Assembly (NCBI GenBank): GCA_021604825.1
Contig: BQJS01000028.1
Location: 1 to 30,849, forward strand
Direction of reading: 5' to 3'
DNA: 30,849 nucleotides
Origin: Phycisphaerae bacterium
Lineage (GTDB): Bacteria > Planctomycetota > Phycisphaerae > UBA1845
Below, one piece after another: positions 24,447-30,849 of this stretch (the first letter of the stretch is position 1; every line of letters begins with the position of its first letter). The notes below the pieces were generated by a model. It did no database searches. It saw only the letters and a list, made by a program, of their open reading frames with translations, and had not been told where the DNA came from. The position numbers were made by a program, and so were the translations under genes.

Positions 24447-26186
24447 ATGCAAAATTCAATGGACATCAAGACCCAAACGATTGGCCTGACGGTGAGCGAC
24501 CTTGCGCGGATGACGCATCCGGTCATCGGTCGAGAATCGTTGCGCGCACATGTCGCGAAGATGGTGGCCGTGGTACGCGATTTCTTGCAGGTCGATGGTG
24601 CAGTCGCCCGTCAAATCGAAGGTGATCAGTTGGCGTTGTTGGCGGCAGCGGGGATTCCCAAAGGGCAGTTGGCCGACTCGATACCGGTCGAGTCGGGAAT
24701 CTCCAAGGCGATGATCGAGTCGCGACAGGCCATGATCATTCCGGATGTGGCGGAGTATCCCGACACGGCACACCTGGCCAACCGCGCGTCGGGCAATCCA
24801 GCATGCTACATCTTCAAGTCGTACGCCGGAGTGCCAATGCTCATAGATGACGAGGTGATCGGCATCCTGGGCATCTACGCAACTTCTGCGTCCCGCGAGT
24901 TTAACGTTGACGAAATCGATCAGTTACAGGTTCTTGCCAACCACATCGCGGCGTCGGTTGTCAACGAACGGTTGTATCGTGAACTTTGTGACCGACGGGA
25001 CAAGCTGCGGTTGGAGATCGCCGAACGCAAGATTGCCGAAGAGAAACGACTCGAGCTCGAAGAGCAGTTGCGGGTTTCTCAAAAGATGGAGTCGCTCGGG
25101 CGAATGGCTGGCGGGATCGCGCACGATTTTAACAATCTCCTTACGGTCATGACCGCTGGTGTTGAGTTTATCGAATCGGATATCGACACGGCGGAGAATA
25201 TCAAGAATCTCAAAGACGCTGTTCGAACAGCCACCAGCATGACAACACAACTGCTGGCATTTAGTCGGCACCAACCAAGCAAACCCTGCGCTTTGAATCT
25301 GGGCGAACACCTGATCGATGCCATGTCGATGCTGAGAAGTTTTCTTCCAGACGAAACCAACCTGACGCTTGACGTGTGCGGAGACGACCTTGTTGTGGAA
25401 GTTGATCCCACACAGCTGACTCAGATTCTGCTCAACTTGGTTACGAACGCTAGACAGGCGATCGGTGGAGTGGGGACCATACGTGTCGGATGCAGGCGCC
25501 ATCTAACGGAGTCTCCAATCGAGGGTTCGGATGGTTTATTTGTCGAACTGACGGTTGAGGACGACGGGTGCGGCATGGCACCTGAAGTTGCAGAGAAAAT
25601 ATTCGAACCGTTCTATACGACCCGTGGTGGCAGCGGTGGGACTGGGTTGGGACTGTCGACCGTTCATGGCATCGTGGGTCAACTTGGGGGGCACCTCAGT
25701 GTTACTTCGAGCCCTGGAGGTGGTTCGAAGTTTCGGATTTTGTTCCCGCAACCATCGGCTGATCGTGCCCAATTCACCAACGGGCCCATGGATGGTCAGT
25801 CTCCGAGGCGGCGCATTCATCGCGTGCTGCTGTGCGAAGACAATGAATTGGTCCGAAACGTACTCGTATCGTCGCTTCGATCGGAGGGGTACGAAGTCAA
25901 AGCCGCCGGAACTGGTCGGGAGGCCTTAGCCTTGGCCGAAGAGTTCAAGGATGAGTTCGACCTGCTGATCACAGATCTCGATTTGCCCGACGATCGCGGT
26001 GATCAGCTGGTCACGCGCATCCGTGAGATTCACCAAAGAATTCCCGCACTGCTGATTACGGGCTACGTTCCGGACTCTTCGTTGGAGCGGATTCGCGAGT
26101 TCAACCACGTGTTGCGGAAACCGATTAGCAGGCAACAACTCCTCGATGCCGTCGGCAGATGTGAAGGCCGGTCGCATTCAAGCTAG
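24447..26186 (+). CDS. Hybrid sensor histidine kinase: GAF - HisKA - HATPase - receiver
   Basis: About 579 residues; ATG 24447 is taken, ATG 24459 and GTG 24390 are alternatives. No transmembrane segment is seen, so it is cytoplasmic. Residues about 25-175 are a GAF domain (VVRDFLQVDGAVARQ, VESGISKAMIESRQAMIIPD, VPMLIDDEVIGILGIY). A short coiled coil follows, then the HisKA box MAGGIAHDFNNLLTVM with His226, the N box (LLNLVTNARQA, 328-338), G1 EDDGCGM and GGTGLGLSTVHGIV. Residues 458-570 are a receiver domain with D510 (LLITDLDLPDD), T538 and K558. It should phosphorylate itself at H226 and pass phosphate to D510 or to a separate protein. No output regulator is adjacent, and the GAF ligand is unknown. 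It converges on the CRTAC1 gene with 12 bp between stops. Confidence 0.92.
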   Translation: MQNSMDIKTQTIGLTVSDLARMTHPVIGRESLRAHVAKMVAVVRDFLQVDGAVARQIEGDQLALLAAAGIPKGQLADSIPVESGISKAMIESRQAMIIPDVAEYPDTAHLANRASGNPACYIFKSYAGVPMLIDDEVIGILGIYATSASREFNVDEIDQLQVLANHIAASVVNERLYRELCDRRDKLRLEIAERKIAEEKRLELEEQLRVSQKMESLGRMAGGIAHDFNNLLTVMTAGVEFIESDIDTAENIKNLKDAVRTATSMTTQLLAFSRHQPSKPCALNLGEHLIDAMSMLRSFLPDETNLTLDVCGDDLVVEVDPTQLTQILLNLVTNARQAIGGVGTIRVGCRRHLTESPIEGSDGLFVELTVEDDGCGMAPEVAEKIFEPFYTTRGGSGGTGLGLSTVHGIVGQLGGHLSVTSSPGGGSKFRILFPQPSADRAQFTNGPMDGQSPRRRIHRVLLCEDNELVRNVLVSSLRSEGYEVKAAGTGREALALAEEFKDEFDLLITDLDLPDDRGDQLVTRIREIHQRIPALLITGYVPDSSLERIREFNHVLRKPISRQQLLDAVGRCEGRSHSS

Positions 26187-26198
26187 ACGAGCTATTGT

Positions 26199-27989
26199 TT
26201 AGGGATTGAGTGCTGAGCAAAATGCTTGGTAGTCGAACAGATCTACGTCTTGGTCGTTGTCGAAATCCACCAGATTGCAACCCAACCCGAAAGTAGCGCT
26301 GGGGCCGTCAAGGCATGCAGCAAAGCACGCGACGTCATCGGTGTCGGTCGCGTTGCTGAAGTTGCAATCGCCGACTTGTGGTTCGACGATTGTCAAGAAT
26401 TGGTTGGGGGCGACATCGGAAAGAATCGTTTCAAATCCGCTGATCGGCCACACGACACGGACTTGATGGATGGATGGGGCGTCGTTTCCCAATCCGAAAT
26501 GCGCGACCAGCGGGTTGTGCGACATGTAGTTGCTGCTAGCCGACATTTCGTGCATTTGTTCGGTGCCGCCATTTTCCGTTTGCACGTAGATGCGGGCTCC
26601 TACTCCGAACGAATTCGTTTGGATGCCCGTCAACCGAACCTGCAACCAGTCGTTATCGTTGCCGCCATCGTTGCGACCAACGACCGGGTAGTCGCCGTTG
26701 TTGGCGACGTATATGTCGAGGTCACCATCTCGGTCGTAGTCGAAAACGGCAAAGCCTTTACCAGATCGCGTGTCGGCGATGTTGGCGGCGGCGGCCACTT
26801 CGGTCATGGTGCCGGCACCGTCGTTACGCCAGAGTCTGACGGGGTCGAAGTTGAACGGATCTTCAAATGCACTGAACGGTACGTCTAAACCGTTGGTCAT
26901 GCCGAGATCGAGATCGCCATCGTTGTCGTAGTCGAGAAACGAGGTTCCCCATCCCCAGTATCCATTGCGAACGCCCCATGTGTCAGTGGTGTCGGCAAAC
27001 GCAAGAGAACCCAGATTCGAATAAAATCGGTTGCCGGTGTTGCCCCATATGCAAGGGTTTTCTGAGCACGTTTCATCGGGATCGAAAATGGACGTCACAA
27101 ACCAATCGATGTCGCCGTCGTGATCGATGTCTCCGGTCGTCGCGCCCATGCCATTTTCATCGGTGCCGACATTGGCTGAATTCGTGATGTCGGTGAATGT
27201 TCCATCTTGGTTGTTGTGGAACATTTTCGAGGTCAAGAAATCCGCAGCGACCAGCAGGTCGGGCCAACCGTCATTGTCGATGTCGGTGAAGCGTGGTGCG
27301 AATCCGGCCATGTTAGTAACGCTCAATCCGGCAATGGATGTTACGTTGGTGAAGTGGCCGGTACCATCATTTTGAAACAGCGTGTTCTGCCCGCTGGATA
27401 ATCGCCATTCGGTGACGTACATGTCGAGATCGCCATCGAGATCGTAATCGCCAAAGGCAACGCTGGTGTAACTGCGACTTCCGTTCGGGCCAACTTGGGG
27501 CATGTCCACCCCTCGGGCGATGGCGTCTTCTGTGAAGGTCGAGTTGCCGTTGTTGATGAATAGGTGGTTTCGCTCGACCTGCGAGATTGAGTTGACGTAG
27601 AGATCGAGATGCCCGTCGTTGTTGACGTCCGCCCACCCGCAGCCTGATGAGTATTGGCTGAGTGATACGCCTGCCGATGCGCCGATTTCGATGAACCCAC
27701 CGGCGCCATTGTTTTTGAACAGAAGGTTGGGCACGTTGACTCGAGTGACGTACAGATCGACCCAGCCGTCATTGTCGAAGTCACCGGCTGCGACGCCAGC
27801 GCTCATGTACAAGAGCTCGACACTGAATGTGACACTCGAAGGAAACACCGCATCCCACTGCAGTTCGTGGACGCCGGCGCTTGTGGAGACATCCGTGAAT
27901 AGGGGATCGGCAGTTGCCGAGGCAGACGGAAGAAAGAAGGCCGCCGCACAGATCAGTCCAATCTGAATCGACCGATCGACGGGGCACAT
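26199..27989 (-). CDS. Secreted CRTAC1-like FG-GAP/VCBS repeat protein with ASPIC/UnbV domain and dockerin-like tail
   Basis: 596 residues from the ATG at 27989 (AAGGG about 10 bases upstream); the open frame upstream runs into the previous gene. A signal peptide (IGLICAAAFFLPSASATA) is followed by FTDVSTSAGV, the usual CRTAC1 start. Many VCBS/FG-GAP units follow with the Ca-binding loop DxDxDGxxD (DFDNDGWVDLYV, DYDLDGDLDMYV, DIDNDGWPDLLV, DIDHDGDIDWFV, DYDNDGDLDLGM, DYDRDGDLDIYV), forming a beta-propeller. Then comes the ASPIC/UnbV domain (LQVRLTGIQTNSFGVGARI ... MSHNPLVAHFGLG). The end has paired dockerin-like loops (DFDNDQDVDLFDYQAF). Such proteins are extracellular or cell-surface; function unknown. 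It lies 13 bp after the preceding gene on the same strand, so they share a transcript. Confidence 0.9.
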   Translation of the reverse strand: MCPVDRSIQIGLICAAAFFLPSASATADPLFTDVSTSAGVHELQWDAVFPSSVTFSVELLYMSAGVAAGDFDNDGWVDLYVTRVNVPNLLFKNNGAGGFIEIGASAGVSLSQYSSGCGWADVNNDGHLDLYVNSISQVERNHLFINNGNSTFTEDAIARGVDMPQVGPNGSRSYTSVAFGDYDLDGDLDMYVTEWRLSSGQNTLFQNDGTGHFTNVTSIAGLSVTNMAGFAPRFTDIDNDGWPDLLVAADFLTSKMFHNNQDGTFTDITNSANVGTDENGMGATTGDIDHDGDIDWFVTSIFDPDETCSENPCIWGNTGNRFYSNLGSLAFADTTDTWGVRNGYWGWGTSFLDYDNDGDLDLGMTNGLDVPFSAFEDPFNFDPVRLWRNDGAGTMTEVAAAANIADTRSGKGFAVFDYDRDGDLDIYVANNGDYPVVGRNDGGNDNDWLQVRLTGIQTNSFGVGARIYVQTENGGTEQMHEMSASSNYMSHNPLVAHFGLGNDAPSIHQVRVVWPISGFETILSDVAPNQFLTIVEPQVGDCNFSNATDTDDVACFAACLDGPSATFGLGCNLVDFDNDQDVDLFDYQAFCSALNP

Positions 27990-28002
27990 GAGTGAGATAC
28001 CC

Positions 28003-28899
28003 TTACTGAAGTTCACGGGTAAACACTTCGGCATCGCTGAGGTCAACGTCACTGTCCTGATCGGCGTCGAATGGTTCAAGGCAGCCAGTCGGTAGCAGTG
28101 GTGGTTGGCCGGGACCGTTCATGCAATCGGCGAACGCGGCATAGTCGATTAAATCAACGTCACCGTCGCCATCGGAATCGCCCAGCCGGCGGATGGTAAC
28201 TGTCGCGTCGGCTGTGGCGCTGGACGCGCCGTTAACGGTTCCACCAGACGTTGCAAGTTCTGGCGATGCGCCCGCATATCCGAAGAAGACGAGTTCTGGT
28301 GGTGATGCACCGGATGATGAAATACTGGTGACCAACAGCGGCGAGACAACCAATCGAATCTCGACCGGGCCGAGCGTGGCGCCGGGGTTTGCACCAAGGA
28401 CGAGTTTGCCCAAGTGGATGGCGCCACTGTTTGAATCGAATCCGGGGTCGTTGGCAGCGGTGGCTGAGCTGAGACCGCCCGCCGGAGCGGGAAGGGGCAA
28501 GGGGATATAGACGGCCCGTTGATCGGAAACAAGTTTCGCGTCAACGTTAAGCCCGCCCGTTAGAGCGGTCCCAGACCAGCGCTGTCCGCTTGTCAGCAGG
28601 GGGTTGTCAAAGTCGAATTGCAATGTCGTTATGTCGGCTGCACCGGGACCAGAAGCGACGACGTGAACGCCAACGGAGACAACAGTCTTGTTGGCATCCT
28701 GATCCGGAATCGCCCAAAGATGAAGCTCTGTTGTGCTGCCGGTATTGACCATGACCGATGGGTTGTTACCGGTAACAGGTCCATCTTGAACGCCGGATGA
28801 TAAGTCGCCCGTGTCCAGAAAGAGCGTGACTGCCTGCGCGGAAGGATGTGTGGTTGCACACAGGCAGAATAGGACAAGGGCTTTGAGCGACGTTCGCAT
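28003..28899 (-). CDS. Secreted protein of unknown function with C-terminal dockerin-like repeat pair
   Basis: 298 residues from the ATG at 28899, which has GGAG 9 bases upstream. A signal peptide (KALVLFCLCATTHPSAQA) is followed by a beta-rich domain of about 210 residues (VTLFLDTGDLSSGVQDGP ... VEIRLVVSPLLVTSISSSG) resembling cohesin-like or Ig-like secreted planctomycete proteins, though I cannot name a family. The last 60 residues hold GDSDGDGDVDLIDYAAFADCMNGP and DADQDSDVDLSDAEVF, two Ca-binding loops. It lies between the PEP-CTERM gene and the CRTAC1 gene on the same strand with short gaps (55 and 13 bp) and is probably in one operon with them. Confidence 0.82.
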   Translation of the reverse strand: MRTSLKALVLFCLCATTHPSAQAVTLFLDTGDLSSGVQDGPVTGNNPSVMVNTGSTTELHLWAIPDQDANKTVVSVGVHVVASGPGAADITTLQFDFDNPLLTSGQRWSGTALTGGLNVDAKLVSDQRAVYIPLPLPAPAGGLSSATAANDPGFDSNSGAIHLGKLVLGANPGATLGPVEIRLVVSPLLVTSISSSGASPPELVFFGYAGASPELATSGGTVNGASSATADATVTIRRLGDSDGDGDVDLIDYAAFADCMNGPGQPPLLPTGCLEPFDADQDSDVDLSDAEVFTRELQ

Positions 28900-28954
28900 T
28901 ACGATGAACTCCAATGACAGCTTCCTGCCAACTCGAAAGAGGTATTTCTAAATA

Positions 28955-29680
28955 TTAGCGACGACGACGCACACAAATCAAGCCACCCATCGCGAGCAGT
29001 GCCAACGAGGCTGGCTCGGGTGTGATGGTCATATCAAATGTGGAGTCTGCACCACCGTTGAAATAATAGTTCTCACCAAGCGCCTGTGCATTTGCAATGG
29101 CAAAGACTTCAAAGCGATAGTCGCCGGCGAGAAGCGTGTCGGTGACATTGAATGGATCATAGAGGTCGTTGATGCCGGTGCTGATGACTTGCGTAGGCGT
29201 TCCCCCTACGCCGGTGTTGATGATCGAAACGGTCACTTGCGATGTGATGCCGTTTTCGAGCCCGTAAGGATTGATCCAGCCAGTCAGCGTGAAATCTTCC
29301 GGTGTGCTGAGCGTGAAATCCACCGCGAAGAGCGACTGTGCGTCAGCCGACGGAAAGTTCAACGGATTTAGGGCAGGGTCAACGATGACGCCCGTGTAGA
29401 TGGTTCCCGAATAGTGTCCCGGTTCGACGGTTGAGTTTTGGTACACGTCGGCTTCGCTGTAGGGGTCGTCAGGAACATTGAATGAACTGATGTAATCGCC
29501 ACCGACCCAGGTGCCGTTCGCCGGTCCTGAATCTGAGAGCGAATTGGTGAAGTTGCTGCCGCCGGCCATGCCGTTGTCCACGAAACTATCGACCGTTCGC
29601 GTGGTGCCCGTTTCGGTGACTCCCGCCATCACGGCGGTGTGCATCGTCAAGATTGTCAGAGAAAATAATATAGATTTCAT
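28955..29680 (-). CDS. PEP-CTERM sorting-domain protein (copy 1)
   Basis: 241 residues from the ATG at 29680. Signal peptide MKSILFSLTILTMHTAVMA, then a beta-rich, Ser/Thr/Asn-rich body starting GVTETGTTRTVDSF. The C-terminus is TPEPASLALLAMGGLICV followed by four Arg, the PEP-CTERM signal that an exosortase recognises, cutting and anchoring or releasing the protein at the cell surface. No exosortase gene is in the window. It resembles the neighbouring protein in copy 2, especially MAGVTET at the mature start and GVGGTPTQ in the body. A likely structural or matrix protein of the envelope; no enzyme motif is seen. Confidence 0.88.
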   Translation of the reverse strand: MKSILFSLTILTMHTAVMAGVTETGTTRTVDSFVDNGMAGGSNFTNSLSDSGPANGTWVGGDYISSFNVPDDPYSEADVYQNSTVEPGHYSGTIYTGVIVDPALNPLNFPSADAQSLFAVDFTLSTPEDFTLTGWINPYGLENGITSQVTVSIINTGVGGTPTQVISTGINDLYDPFNVTDTLLAGDYRFEVFAIANAQALGENYYFNGGADSTFDMTITPEPASLALLAMGGLICVRRRR

Positions 29681-29722
29681 TTGTTTGAACCTTGTTTCAA
29701 GAGATTCTTCCAAGAACGGCGA

Positions 29723-29738
29723 TTGGCCAATTGGCCAA
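29723..29738. promoter_or_regulatory. Perfect 16-bp palindrome upstream of PEP-CTERM copy 1
   Basis: TTGGCCAATTGGCCAA is identical to its own complement and also a direct repeat of TTGGCCAA. It lies 43 bases before the ATG of the downstream operon and 10 bases from the T-run of the terminator of the preceding gene. A dimeric repressor or activator site is the simplest reading; no protein is known for it here. Confidence 0.5.
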
Positions 29739-29747
29739 CCCGCTCAC

Positions 29748-29807
29748 ATTTCAACCAAAAGAAAACAAAGGCCGACCAACATCGGAGGATGGCGATGTTG
29801 ATCGGCC
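29748..29807 (-). terminator. Rho-independent terminator of PEP-CTERM copy 2
   Basis: On the minus strand the 15-bp stem GGCCGATCAACATCG / CGATGTTGGTCGGCC (29807-29770, one G-U pair, loop of 8) is followed by CTTTGTTTTCTTTT. It begins 13 bases after the stop at 29820. This is the clearest transcript end in the window and it separates the two PEP-CTERM genes. Confidence 0.9.
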
Positions 29808-29819
29808 CGCACGTCTTCT

Positions 29820-30512
29820 CTAGTTGGAGCGGCGACGACGGAGGACAGTCATTCCGCCGATCGCGAGCAGTGCAAGTGAAGCAGGTTCTGGTGTCAACAC
29901 CATTGAGAAGTTGGTCGAGGCATCGGTTGTGTGTGCTCCGTCCGTGAAGAAACCGGCGGTGGCACGGGCACGAAGTTCATAGTCGCCCGGCAAAAGCGTT
30001 CCATCTGAGTCGATGGTGACGTTGTTGTTGCCCAGCGAGATATTGACGATCGATTGCGTGGGCGTTCCACCGACGCCAACATTCGCAATGCTGATGAATA
30101 CGCCTGAGCCAGTGCCTGAAGTGGCTGCGACGCCATCAATGCTGAAGTCCATACTTGAGTCAAGCGTGAATGATACGTTGAATTCAGTATTTGAGTCGGT
30201 TGATCCACCAAAGAATCCGCTGTAATCAATGGAAGCGAATGCGTCGAGATCGGCATCGTAGGCAGCCGGTGCAACATTTGAAGTTTGGTCGGCGATTGCG
30301 GTGGCAGTGTCCGGGCCGTCGTTAAGTGTGGTGGACAGCGTGTCAGTGAAATTACCGAAGATCGATGGGCCGGTGTTTGTGTTGGGGCCGTCAGAACCAC
30401 CGTCGAGACCAATCAACGTGTAATTGAAGCGGTCAGTGTTCGTTTCGGTGACGCCGGCCATCGCTGCTGTAGTGAACATGAGTACGGTGAGTGAGAGAAG
30501 GGTGGATCGCAT
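29820..30512 (-). CDS. PEP-CTERM sorting-domain protein (copy 2)
   Basis: 230 residues from the ATG at 30512, which has AAAGAGGT 7 bases upstream on the minus strand; the open frame upstream to 30707 has no family similarity. The signal peptide MRSTLLSLTVLMFTTAAMA is followed by GVTETNTDRFNYTLIG and a beta-rich, Thr/Asn/Asp-rich body with GVGGTPTQ as in copy 1. It ends TPEPASLALLAIGGMTVL, four Arg, Ser-Asn. Surface sorting by an exosortase is expected. The gene has its own terminator, so it is separately transcribed from copy 1. Function of the mature domain unknown. Confidence 0.88.
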   Translation of the reverse strand: MRSTLLSLTVLMFTTAAMAGVTETNTDRFNYTLIGLDGGSDGPNTNTGPSIFGNFTDTLSTTLNDGPDTATAIADQTSNVAPAAYDADLDAFASIDYSGFFGGSTDSNTEFNVSFTLDSSMDFSIDGVAATSGTGSGVFISIANVGVGGTPTQSIVNISLGNNNVTIDSDGTLLPGDYELRARATAGFFTDGAHTTDASTNFSMVLTPEPASLALLAIGGMTVLRRRRSN

Positions 30513-30849
30513 TGTTGTTACCTCTTTCCATGTTTCCCGAGTAGAGAGAGAAGACCAGCCTCGCGGATCGGGAAACGAGTTCTCGCCGACTGGTTTAATT
30601 CGCCAAATGCCAACATCTAGACACGCGAATGCCGCGTTAGTCACTTGCACGTCAGTTTTCATCAAAGGGCGATTCGCAAGGTGGCATGCAAGAGAGCATT
30701 GTAACACCGCGCGATCACCGAGTTCACTCTAAACAATCCGAAAGGTGCCAACGACACCCAGGTAAATTGTTAGACAATCGGTAGCAGGATCGTTCGCCAA
30801 GTCCTTATCGGACTGGCAGATGCGCTCCGTGTGTCACGCATCGTCAGTC
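30513..30849. other. Upstream region of PEP-CTERM copy 2 and window end
   Basis: 337 bp with no convincing gene. The minus-strand ribosome site of copy 2 is at 30520-30527. A TACAAT (minus strand, 30703-30698) could be a -10 box, but the -35 match is weak. Confidence 0.4.

Noticed and set aside
19715..28899. Dockerin-like ends taken as evidence of a cellulosome
   Set aside because: No cohesin, scaffoldin or glycoside hydrolase domain is visible; in this group such tails are common on many secreted proteins.

Overview
The window (about 31 kb, moderately high GC) most likely comes from a planctomycete, probably of the Phycisphaerae type. Three things point there. First, two proteins end in a PEP-CTERM tail (TPEPASLALLA, hydrophobic stretch, Arg cluster). 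Second, four secreted proteins end in the dockerin-like motif of the form GDxDxDGDVDLxDFxxF. Third, there are CRTAC1/ASPIC and PQQ-like propeller proteins and very Cys-rich, Ca-binding-like repeat proteins. The assignment is an inference from protein style; there is no rRNA or other marker gene.

Positions 1-2287 and 9696-18624 together hold a recognisable 'photolyase / ECF sigma' light-stress cluster. It contains a DUF1295 membrane protein, a cyclopropane-fatty-acid-synthase-like methyltransferase, two Blc-type lipocalin lipoproteins, a two-domain fasciclin protein, an ECF sigma factor with an RskA-type anti-sigma factor, a cobalamin-binding photoreceptor-like protein, a PQQ-like propeller protein, an SRPBCC protein and a class I DNA photolyase. 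A decayed SDR/DUF2867 oxidoreductase gene lies between the second lipocalin and the SRPBCC gene. The most interesting item is the cobalamin protein (12779-13840). It has the Wx9EH and DxHxxG motifs of CarH-type AdoCbl photosensors but no DNA-binding domain, and it sits directly behind the sigma/anti-sigma pair. This suggests a photosensor that could act through protein contacts on the anti-sigma/sigma switch.

Positions 2315-9632 separate the two halves of that cluster. They hold a minus-strand operon for an HPF/RaiA-like ribosome-associated protein and a complete type I secretion set (ABC exporter, HlyD adaptor, TolC-like outer-membrane lipoprotein), then a plus-strand NhaR-like LysR regulator and a minus-strand lipoprotein of unknown function. 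The ABC protein's nucleotide-binding domain lacks several residues normally needed for hydrolysis.

Positions 18967-30849 are accessory in character: a GNAT acetyltransferase, a secreted protein with ten 17-residue Cys repeats (GCC2/GCC3-like), a 1067-residue secreted protein with seven 81-residue tandem repeats and nested 19-residue repeats, a GAF-histidine kinase-receiver hybrid, and a minus-strand series (two PEP-CTERM paralogues, a dockerin-tailed protein, a CRTAC1 protein). A good Rho-independent terminator and a perfect 16-bp palindrome separate the two PEP-CTERM genes. I saw no tRNA, rRNA, CRISPR array, insertion sequence or integrase.
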